A stretch of 64,000 nt of DNA from contig CP036201.1 of assembly GCA_004299845.1 (NCBI GenBank), positions 682,001-746,000 of the forward strand, in the 5' to 3' direction. Source of the DNA: Verrucomicrobia bacterium S94 (GTDB lineage Bacteria > Verrucomicrobiota > Kiritimatiellia > Kiritimatiellales > Pontiellaceae). The notes under the pieces were generated by a model. The model was not told the origin of the DNA and made no database searches. It saw only the letters and a program-made list of their open reading frames with translations. Made by a program: the position numbers and the translations under genes. This document shows, piece after piece, positions 27,128-35,991 of the stretch. Positions within the stretch are counted from its first letter, which is position 1. Every line of letters starts with the position of its first letter.

Positions 27128-27600
27128 TTATTTATAGCGAACGGTGTGTTCTATAGGGGCTGAATTGCGGTGTGTTTATATCCAGCTGCATATGTAGCGT
27201 TGGTATATGTTCTGTATCAGCTCTTCTTGCTGATTTATGGATGAACGCTACAAATCTTTTCGGAATGAGTAAAGAATGATGTTGCGGTGCCGTGCGGGCG
27301 GTTTCCGGGCGGTGATCTTTGGTGGTGTGCATCTGCATTGACGTTCTGCACTGGGGATTCAATGCGCAAAAAAAAGTTATATTCTGTCCTATATCAGGGG
27401 CGTCCATCGTTGTTTTGTACTCATCTTTCACGCAGAAAAGTGTCCAAATTTAATTCTATGTAACGTGCACAAAAGCAGAATTTTATAAAATTTTTTGTCC
27501 AAATTTTTTTGAGGAATATTTCTGTCCAGAATCTGCGTCGGGCTTCCGTTTCGTTGGGCAAATAAGCAACGCAAAGGTTGAAGATCAAGGAGACCGACAC
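27128..27600. other. AT-rich intergenic region with short direct repeats
   Basis: No convincing gene in 470 nt. TGTCCAAATTT occurs at 27441 and 27496, and a related TGTCCAGAAT at 27523. The region holds the leader of the small membrane-protein gene at 27601, with AAGGAG at 27587. A 99-codon minus-strand frame looks non-coding (His/Thr/Arg-rich, no start signal). Confidence 0.4.
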
Positions 27601-27936
27601 ATGAAAACAAACATCATGAATGAACGCGAAAGTGATATGAGCATCGGCGATGCACTGGCGAAAGGAGCGCTTCTCTGGACTCCGGTTTATGCCATTACAG
27701 CCAGTGCGGTTGTCTGGGGTCTGACCGCGAATTCGCCGGAATCGGTTAATTATGCCGATACGCTGCTGAAATCTCTGCTGGTTTTTGCTCCGCTATGTAT
27801 CGCTGCGGAGGCTGTTCGGTGGATGCTGGTTCATAAACTGCCGCAGCTGCGACAGATCGGTTTTGAAAACCGGCAGATTGTGCGGCTTCCGCGTTTTGTT
27901 CCGCCGGGCGCTAAACTGCATCGTAAACACGCGTAA
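27601..27936 (+). CDS. Small hypothetical membrane protein
   Basis: A 111-residue protein with two hydrophobic stretches (LLWTPVYAITASAVVWGL and LLKSLLVFAPLCIAAEAVRWML) and a basic C-terminus (RQIVRLPRFVPPGAKLHRKH). AAGGAG lies 8 nt before the ATG. No family recognised; the two helices and positive tail suggest an inner-membrane protein. Confidence 0.7.
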   Translation: MKTNIMNERESDMSIGDALAKGALLWTPVYAITASAVVWGLTANSPESVNYADTLLKSLLVFAPLCIAAEAVRWMLVHKLPQLRQIGFENRQIVRLPRFVPPGAKLHRKHA

Positions 27937-28023
27937 CCCTTTGGCAGGCTTCCGCAGCATCCCCTCGTATTTCTATCCCCTCAGAAATATTTCGCTGCGG
28001 AAGTTCTGCTTTTTTTCAGTCAC

Positions 28024-28052
28024 AAAAAAGCCCGCCGGAATTCCGGTGGGCT
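28024..28052 (-). terminator. Intrinsic terminator after galE
   Basis: AGCCCGCCGGAA pairs with TTCCGGTGGGCT, followed on the minus strand by six T. Confidence 0.88.
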
Positions 28053-28075
28053 GCATTTTTCCAGAGACGGGAAGA

Positions 28076-29047
28076 TTAGTCTTCGTATCCGTTGGGATGG
28101 GCGCGGTGCCAGTCCCAGGCGCTTTGAACGATCTCTTTGAGGTCGGCGTGCTGCGGGTTCCAGCCGAGTACGGTACGTGCTTTGGTGGCATCGGCCACGA
28201 GAGCCGTGCAGTCGCCGGCGCGGCGCGGCTGAATTTCGGCCGGAATCGGATGGCCGGTGACTTCGCGGCAGACTTCGATGACTTCCTTGACGGTGTAGCC
28301 GTCGCCGTTGCCGAGGTTGAAGGCTCCGGAAATGCCCGGTTTCAGGGCGAGAATGTGGGCCTGAGCGAGGTCTTTGATGTGGATGTAGTCGCGCACGCAG
28401 GTGCCGTCGCGGGTTTCATAATCGTCGCCAAACATGAAGATTTTTTCCCGTTTGCCTTGGGCCACCTGCAGCACGAGCGGAATCAGATGACTTTCCGGGC
28501 TGTGTGCTTCGCCATATTCCGGTGTTGCGCCGCAGGCATTGAAATAGCGCAGGAATACACATTCGACGCCGTGGATTTCCTGGCCCCATTTAAACATGTG
28601 CTCGCAGAGCAGTTTGGAATCGCCATAAACGGATTCCGGTTTCTGCGGGAGCGTTTCATCCATCGGAATACGTTCGGGCGTTCCGTAGGTGGCGCAGGTG
28701 GAAGAGAAAATCAGTTTTTTACAACCGGCCTCGATCATGGAGTGAATGAGGTTGAGTGAACCGCTGACGTTGTTTTCATAAAACGGCATTGGATCCACCA
28801 TGGATTCGCCGACTTCGATGTAGGCAGCAAAATGAATAACCGCTTCCGGCCGTTCCGCCAGCAGGGCGGATTTGATTTCTTCTTTATTCCGCAGATCGCC
28901 CTTGAGGAATTTTGCACGCGGATCAACGGCCGCTCTATGGCCGCGTTCGAGGTTGTCGAAAACCACAACATCGTGCCCTTCATTGCAGAGCATCTGTGTG
29001 GTTACGCTTCCGATGTATCCGGCACCGCCGGCAACTAATACTTTCAT
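28076..29047 (-). CDS. galE: UDP-glucose 4-epimerase
   Basis: A 323-residue extended short-chain dehydrogenase with the NAD loop GGAGYIGS (7-14), the catalytic Tyr141/Lys145 (YGDSK), GDDYETRDGTCVRDYIHIKDLA and GVECVFLRYFNACGA. It converts UDP-galactose to UDP-glucose in the Leloir pathway. It lies downstream of galK, separated by a hairpin (29089-29112), so its level may be lower than that of galK. A role in using galactose from the galactan locus is inferred. Confidence 0.95.
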   Translation of the reverse strand: MKVLVAGGAGYIGSVTTQMLCNEGHDVVVFDNLERGHRAAVDPRAKFLKGDLRNKEEIKSALLAERPEAVIHFAAYIEVGESMVDPMPFYENNVSGSLNLIHSMIEAGCKKLIFSSTCATYGTPERIPMDETLPQKPESVYGDSKLLCEHMFKWGQEIHGVECVFLRYFNACGATPEYGEAHSPESHLIPLVLQVAQGKREKIFMFGDDYETRDGTCVRDYIHIKDLAQAHILALKPGISGAFNLGNGDGYTVKEVIEVCREVTGHPIPAEIQPRRAGDCTALVADATKARTVLGWNPQHADLKEIVQSAWDWHRAHPNGYED

Positions 29048-29088
29048 GGCAGAATCCTTTCGTGATGAATGAACCGTAATGCGTGATT

Positions 29089-29112
29089 AAAGCCGGAAAT
29101 GAATCCGGCTTT
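29089..29112 (-). terminator. Hairpin between galK and galE
   Basis: AAAGCCGGA pairs with TCCGGCTTT around a 6-nt loop in the 79-nt gap. The U tract is weak on the minus strand, so partial termination with read-through into galE is plausible. Confidence 0.6.
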
Positions 29113-29126
29113 ATCGTCGCATTTTA

Positions 29127-30302
29127 TTATTTGATAATCTGGGCGCCCTGCGAAGGAACAATTTTTTCGATGGTCGGTTCGATGCCTTCGGCCTTGCAGG
29201 TTTCAATAATCTGTTCGCTGATGCGGTCCGCATCGGCCGCTTTCACCAGCGCGCAGACGCTGCCGCCCCAGCCGCCGCCGGAAAGGCGTGCGCCGAGTGC
29301 CCCGGCTTCTTTGGCCGCTGCAACAACGGTGTCGAGTTCCGGAATGGAGTTTTCAAATGCGGTGCGGGAGGTTTCGTGGGAGTCGAACAGATATTGACCG
29401 AAGGCTTCGATGTTGCCGTCGGCCAGCAGTTTTACTCCATCTTCCACGCGATGGATTTCCCAGACGACATGAGTGGCGCGCTGCGCCGCCTCGGGATCGA
29501 TTTTACCTTTATTGGCTTCAAAATCTTCGAGGGTGATGTCGCGCAGGGCTTTTACTTCGTAACTGACCAGTTTGTTCAGTTCGGCAGCGGCTTTTTCGCA
29601 GCTTTCGCGGCGGGCGTTATATGGGGAATCTTTCAGCTTGTGTTTGATGTGCGGGTTGACCATCAGGAACATCACATCATCCGGCAGTTTGACGGGATAG
29701 GTTTCCAGACTGCGGAAATCGGAGTGGATCAGTCCGTGGTGTTCGCCGAAAATGCTGGAGAACTGGTCGAGCAGGCCGCAGTTGCAACCGGCAAAGACAT
29801 TTTCACATTTCTGGGCCAGCTGGCCGATTTCCTTTTTGCTGATATCCTGGCCAATCTCTTTACCGGCATACTGCAGGGCGGCATAGGTGGTGGCCACTTC
29901 CAGCGCGGCGGAAGAGGAGAGTCCGGCCCCCATCGGGATCGAGCCGAGGAAGGTGCAGTTGATACCATCCACAAGAATACCGTGTTCGGTGGCGAGGTAG
30001 TAAAAATTGCCTTTTACGTAGTTGGCCCAGTAGCTGTCGATCCGTTCATCGCAGGTGGCGGAAAATTCGTAGGATTCGCGGACGTCGCCGGCGGTGACGT
30101 GAATGCCGGGTTTGTCAGACTTGGAAATGCAGAAACAGTGGCCGAAGTTGATGGCGCATGAGAAGGTGGTTCCGTCATTATAGTCGGTGTGATTGCCCAG
30201 TACCTCAATACGCCCCGGGGCATAGGATACGGTGGTCGGCTCAACGCCGTAAATTTCTTTGTGGATGGCTTGAGCTTCGGCTACTACATTTTCATCATAC
30301 AT
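29127..30302 (-). CDS. galK: Galactokinase (GHMP family), variant signature
   Basis: A 391-residue GHMP kinase matching GalK: PGRIEVLGNHTDYNDG, the phosphate loop PMGAGLSSSAALEVA, catalytic Asp in CGLLDQFSS and the C-terminal ARLSGGGWGGSVCALV. The usual GEHTDYN reads GNHTDYN, replacing a sugar-contacting Glu by Asn. The enzyme may thus accept a modified galactose; that is inference. It phosphorylates galactose at C1. Divergent from a PocR/AraC regulator. Confidence 0.9.
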   Translation of the reverse strand: MYDENVVAEAQAIHKEIYGVEPTTVSYAPGRIEVLGNHTDYNDGTTFSCAINFGHCFCISKSDKPGIHVTAGDVRESYEFSATCDERIDSYWANYVKGNFYYLATEHGILVDGINCTFLGSIPMGAGLSSSAALEVATTYAALQYAGKEIGQDISKKEIGQLAQKCENVFAGCNCGLLDQFSSIFGEHHGLIHSDFRSLETYPVKLPDDVMFLMVNPHIKHKLKDSPYNARRESCEKAAAELNKLVSYEVKALRDITLEDFEANKGKIDPEAAQRATHVVWEIHRVEDGVKLLADGNIEAFGQYLFDSHETSRTAFENSIPELDTVVAAAKEAGALGARLSGGGWGGSVCALVKAADADRISEQIIETCKAEGIEPTIEKIVPSQGAQIIK

Positions 30303-30388
30303 GGGGTGTCCTCCTGACAGATCTGGTTATGAGCATTCCAATGTATGGAATCCGGCAAGACAAATCCATGGGATAACCTTGCAAAGAC

Positions 30389-31291
30389 ATGGACAAAAAA
30401 AGCGAAATGTGCTTTTTTTGTCACATGCTTGAGTCTATGCACCATACCATCAACCAGAAGGTTTCAGAAATTTTCGACCTTTATACGGAGCTGCATGATA
30501 TCCGCATTACGCTGTTCAGCCCGGACGGAAACCTTATTTATCCTGATGCGGTGAACCGTCCGAACTGCGATCATTGCCGGCTTCTGCGCGAAGATCTCGG
30601 GCTGGAAATGAAATGCAGGGCACTGGACCATAAAATGATGCGTGTGGCCTTTGAACGGCAGGATATGATTACCTATACCTGTCATGCCGGTATGCGTGAG
30701 GTGACGGCCCCGATTCTGGTGAATAACGAACTGGCCGGTTATGTCATGCTCGGCCAGTTCCGCAGTGAATCGGCCCCGGAGGAATCGCCGTATTCCAGGG
30801 ATTGGAAAAAGGTGAAAGGCGATGATGTACTTCAGCAGGCCTATGAGCAGACCGCTGTTTTCCCGGAAGGTAAAATTGAAACCCTGATCCGTCTTTTTCA
30901 TCATCTGCTCGATTTCATCATTGGCGATCAGATGATTCAGCATAAGGATTATGACCTGATCGCCCCGGTCATTGAGCGGATCCGGGAACACCCGGAGCAG
31001 GAACTGCAGCTGGATGAAGCCTCGCGGCTGGTCGGGCGCAGTGCCTCCACGGTTTCGCGTGTTTTTAAAAAAGTGACCGGTCTCAGTTTTAAGCAGTATC
31101 AGGTCAATTACCGTCTCGAACGTGCCGCCGCGCTGCTCAAATCCAAACCCAATTCGCCGGTGGCCGAAATCGCTCTGTCTGTCGGTTACGACGATGCACT
31201 CTATTTTTCCCGTGTTTTCCGCAAGCATTTCAGTTGCTCGCCTTCCGAATTCCGGCTCCGGGAAACGTCGCCGCCGATCCATGCTGCTTAA
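30389..31291 (+). CDS. PocR-domain AraC-family regulator (gal genes)
   Basis: A 300-residue regulator. Residues about 15-170 are a clear PocR sensory domain with its Cys ligands (CDHCRLL, MKCRALDHKMM, YTCHAGMREVTAPILVNNELAGYVMLGQF). Residues 195-290 are the AraC DNA-binding domain (LQLDEASRLVGRSASTVSRVFKKVTG, SPVAEIALSVGYDDALYFSRVFRKHF). The 86-nt divergent gap from galK makes galK-galE the probable target. The ligand may be a galactoside or galactose, by context only. Confidence 0.92.
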   Translation: MDKKSEMCFFCHMLESMHHTINQKVSEIFDLYTELHDIRITLFSPDGNLIYPDAVNRPNCDHCRLLREDLGLEMKCRALDHKMMRVAFERQDMITYTCHAGMREVTAPILVNNELAGYVMLGQFRSESAPEESPYSRDWKKVKGDDVLQQAYEQTAVFPEGKIETLIRLFHHLLDFIIGDQMIQHKDYDLIAPVIERIREHPEQELQLDEASRLVGRSASTVSRVFKKVTGLSFKQYQVNYRLERAAALLKSKPNSPVAEIALSVGYDDALYFSRVFRKHFSCSPSEFRLRETSPPIHAA

Positions 31292-31373
31292 TCCTCATTT
31301 CCGGCATTCGTTTGTGCGGGTTTCGTCCGATTGCGTACTTTTATGGGAATTGTAAAAAATGCATTCTGACCGG

Positions 31374-31402
31374 TTGACAGCGGCAGAGCGCATCCGTATA
31401 TT
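31374..31402 (+). promoter_or_regulatory. Sigma-70 promoter of tRNA-Val
   Basis: TTGACA at 31374-31379, a 17-nt spacer and TATATT at 31397-31402. This places the transcription start about 8-10 nt before the tRNA. Confidence 0.85.
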
Positions 31403-31417
31403 CCCTGCCTTTCTTAA

Positions 31418-31494
31418 GGGTGATTAGCTCAGTTGGTTAGAGCGCATGCTTGACATGCATGAGGTCACTGGTTCGAATCCAGTATTACCCACCA
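31418..31494 (+). tRNA. tRNA-Val (anticodon GAC)
   Basis: Complete cloverleaf: acceptor GGGTGAT/ATTACCC, D arm GCTC/GAGC, anticodon stem CATGC/GCATG with loop TTGACAT (anticodon GAC), T arm ACTGG-TTCGAAT-CCAGT, and encoded CCA. It has its own promoter and terminator. No integrated element follows it. Confidence 0.95.
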
Positions 31495-31498
31495 TATT

Positions 31499-31529
31499 TA
31501 AGCACTCCGGATTTCCGGGGTGCTTTTTT
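31499..31529 (+). terminator. Intrinsic terminator after tRNA-Val
   Basis: AAGCACTCCGG pairs with CCGGGGTGCTT (one mismatch), followed by a T run. Confidence 0.9.
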
Positions 31530-31578
31530 GGTGAAGAAGCACCGAATGTCGGTACAAAACTGAACGGACCCCCCGATT

Positions 31579-32463
31579 TTGAAGACGATCATTGGAACAC
31601 ATAGTGGAAATTTTCATGCCGACGATGTTTTTGCCGTTGCGGCTTTGACGCTGCTGTATCCGGAGTATGAGATTAAGCGTTCGCGTGATCCGGAAGCCTG
31701 GGCGGAATGTGATATTCTTGTGGATGTCGGGGGGCGGTATGATCATGAGGCGAAGATCTATGATCACCATTTTAAAAACGGTCCGACGTATGAGGATGGT
31801 TTGAAAATGTCGTCGGTGGGTTTGGTATGGAAGCACTATGGTGAGGAGATCTGCGGGAATCCGGAAGTTTCCGGGCAGGTGTGCCGGCAGTTGATCCGCC
31901 AGTTTGATGCGATTGATAACGGGATAAAGCTGTCTGAGCCGCTGGATGAATTTGCGGATGTGCGGGAGCTGAGCTTGACGACATCGATCTCAATGATGAA
32001 TCCTTCCAATCCCTTTAAGGCTGATGAAGTCTTTGCGGGTGAGGTGGATCGTGCGCGACTGCTGATTAAGGCGGCCATTACCCGGGCAAAGCATTGGCTG
32101 AACAGTCGTGAGGGGCTGGAGAAGGCGCTACAGGAGGCTTTGGCTGAAAAGCGGGCCTATATCCTTGTTCCGGAGGACTGCAAATGGCAGGAGCATCTGT
32201 TTAACAGTCCGGGGAATGAGTCCATTCTTTATGCCGTTTTTACCAAGGGCAGAAAGTGTTTTGCGCAGGCTGTTCCGTCGGCGTTGGGGGAATATTCCAA
32301 CCGCAAGGATTTTCCTGAGGCCTGGGCCGGTCTGATGGATGATGCCTTTAATGAAGCAGCGGGGATTGCCGATGGAATCTTCTGCCATCAGGGGGCATTT
32401 CTTCTTGCGACGGGTTCCTTTGAATCGACGCTCAAACTGGTTGAATATGCAATCCGGGCGTGA
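31579..32463 (+). CDS. MYG1/UPF0160 family protein
   Basis: A 294-residue MYG1 family member with N-terminal GTHSGNFHADDVFAVAAL, LVDVGGRYDHEAKIYDHHF and WAGLMDDAFNEAAGI, which carry the Asp/His metal ligands of the DHH-like phosphoesterase fold. Eukaryotic MYG1 is a 3'-5' RNA exonuclease; the bacterial role is not settled. The start appears to be TTG at 31579, directly before the conserved motif, with no clear ribosome-binding site. Single gene. Confidence 0.85.
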   Translation: MKTIIGTHSGNFHADDVFAVAALTLLYPEYEIKRSRDPEAWAECDILVDVGGRYDHEAKIYDHHFKNGPTYEDGLKMSSVGLVWKHYGEEICGNPEVSGQVCRQLIRQFDAIDNGIKLSEPLDEFADVRELSLTTSISMMNPSNPFKADEVFAGEVDRARLLIKAAITRAKHWLNSREGLEKALQEALAEKRAYILVPEDCKWQEHLFNSPGNESILYAVFTKGRKCFAQAVPSALGEYSNRKDFPEAWAGLMDDAFNEAAGIADGIFCHQGAFLLATGSFESTLKLVEYAIRA

Positions 32464-32537
32464 TCAGGTGAGGAATGTTTTCTGGAAGCAGGCAGTAATG
32501 GACGAATATTTCCATCATTACCGTTTCCGGCCTTCAT

Positions 32538-33134
32538 CTACATGAACAGGCGCCGGGCAAAAAATACGCCGCATCCGGAGATTCCGATCAGGACCAGCGA
32601 AGCGGGTTCCGGAATATTGGTTACTGAAATTTCGGTAAATTCAAATCCGCTGTTCGCTACTTCGTGGGGCAGGTTGACGCGAATCCGCATAGCCCAGCTG
32701 GCTACATCACTTTCGGAGAGTGGAGACGGATTGATAAGATCTGCCAAAACCACCGTCTGTGGTGAGGTATCCTGTGTGTCGTCAATCCACAGCAACTCGC
32801 CGACATAATCGCCCAGGGTATCATAAAGAACGATGCTCACATTATAATATCCAGCGGCTACCGATGCATACGGAGTAATGCCGGCACCCGTATAGTTAGA
32901 GATATTCATGCTTCCTCCGGAAGCTCCCCCCAGCTGCCAGTCCATGCCGGTATCCACTAAATCCGTACTTGTATTCAGTAGGGTTACGATACCGCTTCCG
33001 CCATTGTCTGACACAGAGGCGTTACCAAAGGTATAGGAAATATTATTCGTATTATCCAGGGTGTCCACAATCACGCCTGCCTGCAGCGTTCCGGCCGTCA
33101 CAAGCCCCGCCAGCATAAAAATTATTTTTTTCAT
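32538..33134 (-). CDS. PEP-CTERM secreted protein
   Basis: A 198-residue protein with a signal peptide (MKKIIFMLAGLVTAGTLQAG), a beta-rich Asn/Ser/Thr-rich body and a C-terminal sorting tail: PEPASLVLIG, a hydrophobic helix, then basic ARRLFM. Such tails are processed by an exosortase, which is not encoded in this window. The function of the body is not recognised; small Kiritimatiellota/Verrucomicrobia proteins of this sort are numerous. Confidence 0.88.
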   Translation of the reverse strand: MKKIIFMLAGLVTAGTLQAGVIVDTLDNTNNISYTFGNASVSDNGGSGIVTLLNTSTDLVDTGMDWQLGGASGGSMNISNYTGAGITPYASVAAGYYNVSIVLYDTLGDYVGELLWIDDTQDTSPQTVVLADLINPSPLSESDVASWAMRIRVNLPHEVANSGFEFTEISVTNIPEPASLVLIGISGCGVFFARRLFM

Positions 33135-33325
33135 ATCTGTTTTCTCCAGTTTTGTTCAGGTGTGCTGTTTTTCAGGCGGTTATCTGCACTGACTCAGGGA
33201 TTCGCCAGTAAATCAGTTGCATTGTAAACCTTGCTCTCCATGAGCTTTGGGGTACTGTGAAGCACGATAAATGCATGCATTTTTAATGCCGTTGTCGGAT
33301 TTGTTATAATAACAGAGGAAAAGAA

Positions 33326-34324
33326 ATGATCTGTTTTCGAACGTTTGCTCCGCGTGCAGGCGTTACTGTCCGCCCGCTCAGATACCTGACGGCAGTGCTT
33401 TTCTTTGGGTTGTTCATCGGCGGTACTCTGCATGCAGTCGCACAGGTGAGAATTACCGGATTCAATGGCAACGGTTTTCTCAGCTGGACGAATAGTTTAA
33501 GTAATACTGTCGGGACGGTTCAGTGGTCGCCCAGTCTGATCGATGCGGACTGGAGTTCGGATTGGAGGGCACTGCATCAGATTTCAATCACGAACGAAAC
33601 GATGTCGGTTTCGGTGCCGATGTTCTACCGGGTGGTGGTGTCCACGAACCGCCATTCCGGAATAAATCTTGCCGGTTGGACGACTGCGCTCGGGGACGGT
33701 ATTTATGCACCGGACGGTATATCTGCGGTAACGACCAATGATATTGAGACCAGGCATTTTACCGAGTACAGCGAACTGGAGGCCAACGGCTATCAGCGCC
33801 GAATCATGGCCCACAACATTCTGCTCAAGCGTATCTATGATGATGACGCAACGAATTTTGTTCATGATTGCGGATATGCTTTCCGGTTGCCGTATCTTCC
33901 GGCAACCACCAACCCGGTGCTCAATGCGCAGACGCTGGAAGGCGGTCTCTTCATCTGGGACGGGGAAGAACAGCTCGACTATGGCGGCGCATTTCAATGG
34001 GTTCTGAACCCCTGGGACGATGCATTCGGCGATGTGCAGGTGTGGACCGGATTCGGGAGCAACGAATGGGTTAAGGTAGGTTTTCTGGAACCGGACACCG
34101 AGTGGCATGAGGTCCGGATGCAGATTGATTTCCAGACACAGAGGGTCAGCCTCTCGATTGACTGTAATCTGTTTCCTTTTGTTTTCACGGCCACGCCCAA
34201 AGTGGGGTGGGATCCGGAAAGTGCGGCGCGTCTGCAGGTGGAAATTGTGAGCACTTATCCCGGAGCCACCGGCTATGTGCACAAGGCGCACGTTAAGGAT
34301 TGGTTCTGGTACTGGAATCCATAA
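33326..34324 (+). CDS. Secreted hypothetical protein
   Basis: A 332-residue protein with an extended signal sequence (LRYLTAVLFFGLFIGGTLHAVAQ). A short repeat-like beta section follows (VQWSPSLIDADWSSDWRAL, resembling the SPSLxxxxW stretches common in secreted proteins of this phylum), then a larger beta-rich domain with many aromatic residues (about 110-332), perhaps a jelly roll. No catalytic signature recognised. AGAGGA precedes the ATG. Confidence 0.7.
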   Translation: MICFRTFAPRAGVTVRPLRYLTAVLFFGLFIGGTLHAVAQVRITGFNGNGFLSWTNSLSNTVGTVQWSPSLIDADWSSDWRALHQISITNETMSVSVPMFYRVVVSTNRHSGINLAGWTTALGDGIYAPDGISAVTTNDIETRHFTEYSELEANGYQRRIMAHNILLKRIYDDDATNFVHDCGYAFRLPYLPATTNPVLNAQTLEGGLFIWDGEEQLDYGGAFQWVLNPWDDAFGDVQVWTGFGSNEWVKVGFLEPDTEWHEVRMQIDFQTQRVSLSIDCNLFPFVFTATPKVGWDPESAARLQVEIVSTYPGATGYVHKAHVKDWFWYWNP

Positions 34325-34357
34325 TAAACGGCCCGGAAGGCCCGGTCATTTTCTCCT

Positions 34358-35953
34358 ATGCATATTCGCTCGATCATTCTAACCGTTATTTTCCTCTGTA
34401 CCTGGATTATTGCAGGACTCCATGCGCAGTGGGCCGCCCTGTGGCCGAGCGGAGTGGCTCTGCTGGCGGTGTTTCTGTTGAACCGGACGATTACCGGCTT
34501 GCTGCTGGGAGTCGTTGCGGGATTGATTCTGCTGGCAGACGGGAATCCGGCTGCTGCATTGTTTTCGTTTTTTGCGGACCATCTGAAACCCGTACTTTCC
34601 AGTTCGTGGAATCTGAGCGTACTGGTGTTCACGCTGCTGCTGGGTGGATTTGCGGCGCTGATTGAAAAAGGCGGCGGACTGCAGTCGCTGACAGAACAGC
34701 GGCTGACTTCCGGAAAACAGTCGGACCGGTGTGTGCAGTGGAGTGCTTATTTTCTGGGTCTGATCTGTTTCTTTGATGGGCTGGCGAACAGTATGCTGGT
34801 GGGCAAGTCGATCAGTCCCATGGCGAAGCGGGCCGGTGTTTCAAAGCAGCGCCTGGCGTATATCGTCGATTCGACCAGCTCCGCGGTGGCGTGCGTGGCC
34901 GTAATTTCGACCTGGATCGCCTATCAGCTGGCAATGATTAAAGAAGGGCTGGAGCAGGCCGGAATTGAAGCCCGTCCGTTTGGGCTTTTCCTGAAATCGA
35001 TCCCGTTTAATTTTTACTGCTGGTTTACGCTGATTCTTCTGGCGGTGGTGATTTCCCGCAACTGGAATATCGGAAGAAATAATAATGCGTCCCCCAAAGT
35101 GCGGGAGCTCTTAAGACAGGACGGTCCTGATTTTCGGGGCTCGGATGCTTCTTCCTGGCGGAATGCTGTCCTTCCTTTGGGGTTCCTGATTACCGGGCTG
35201 CTGGCCGGCCTTTATATTGACGGGGTTGAGGGTGGTTTATGGCCGCTGACTCTGGAGAAAGTCTCGGCGGCATATGGGAATGCCAATGCAGCATTGGTAC
35301 TGGTGATGGTGAGTGCGGCGGCCGGTGGAGTTGCGTTTGTGATGAATGCAAAACCGATCAGAGCCGGCGGAAGAAATCCGGTGAAGGTTTTTGGAGAAGG
35401 AATCGGGCATTTGCTGAAGCCGGTGCTGATTCTGATTGCAGCGTGGCTGCTGAGCAGTGTGCTCAAAGCCCTGAATGCTCACGAAGTATTAACGGCCATA
35501 CTGAAGGGAAATGTCCCTCCGACGGTTTTCCCGGTGTTGGTTTTCAGCACAGGTGCTTTAATCTCGTTCACCACAGGAACGTCGTGGGGTACAATGGGCA
35601 TTCTGATGCCGCTGGTGCTGCCGTCGGCCATCGGACTGGCCGATGGTGAAATTACCCCGGAGATCTATGTGGCCATTGCGGCCGTTTTCAGCGGTGCGGT
35701 TTTCGGGGATCATTGCTCACCGTTCAGTGATACCACGATTGTTTCATCCATTTCCTGCGGGATTGAACCGATGGAACATGTGAAAACCCAGCTGCCTTAT
35801 GCGCTGATCGCTTCGTTCGTGGCGATTGCGATCGGCTTTCTTCCGGCGGGTTTCGGTTTGAATCCCTATGTATCATTGGGCATCGGTGCGCTGCTATTGT
35901 TTGCTCTGCCATCGGTTTTCAACAGGGCCGGCCGGAGGTCGGCGGCACGCTGA
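34358..35953 (+). CDS. NhaC-family Na+/H+ antiporter
   Basis: A 531-residue membrane protein of about 12 helices with the NhaC-type signature GTSWGTMGILMPLVLP and GAVFGDHCSPFSDTTIVSSISCGIEPMEHVKTQLPYAL. This carrier type exchanges Na+ for protons, or malate/lactate in relatives. It fits a saline habitat and may support uptake coupled to a sodium gradient. It starts 33 nt after the previous gene and is followed by an MFS gene 38 nt on. Confidence 0.88.
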   Translation: MHIRSIILTVIFLCTWIIAGLHAQWAALWPSGVALLAVFLLNRTITGLLLGVVAGLILLADGNPAAALFSFFADHLKPVLSSSWNLSVLVFTLLLGGFAALIEKGGGLQSLTEQRLTSGKQSDRCVQWSAYFLGLICFFDGLANSMLVGKSISPMAKRAGVSKQRLAYIVDSTSSAVACVAVISTWIAYQLAMIKEGLEQAGIEARPFGLFLKSIPFNFYCWFTLILLAVVISRNWNIGRNNNASPKVRELLRQDGPDFRGSDASSWRNAVLPLGFLITGLLAGLYIDGVEGGLWPLTLEKVSAAYGNANAALVLVMVSAAAGGVAFVMNAKPIRAGGRNPVKVFGEGIGHLLKPVLILIAAWLLSSVLKALNAHEVLTAILKGNVPPTVFPVLVFSTGALISFTTGTSWGTMGILMPLVLPSAIGLADGEITPEIYVAIAAVFSGAVFGDHCSPFSDTTIVSSISCGIEPMEHVKTQLPYALIASFVAIAIGFLPAGFGLNPYVSLGIGALLLFALPSVFNRAGRRSAAR

Positions 35954-35991
35954 TATATCGCGCTCTTCCGGGCGCCTTGAATGGATGAAAA

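Noticed and set aside
27132-27431. 99-codon open frame on the minus strand
   Set aside because: Composition is unlike a protein (His, Thr, Arg and Met rich), there is no ribosome-binding site, and it overlaps the AT-rich leader region.
31495-31578. Possible integration site behind tRNA-Val
   Set aside because: A terminator follows the tRNA directly and there is no integrase or repeat of the tRNA 3' end in the window.
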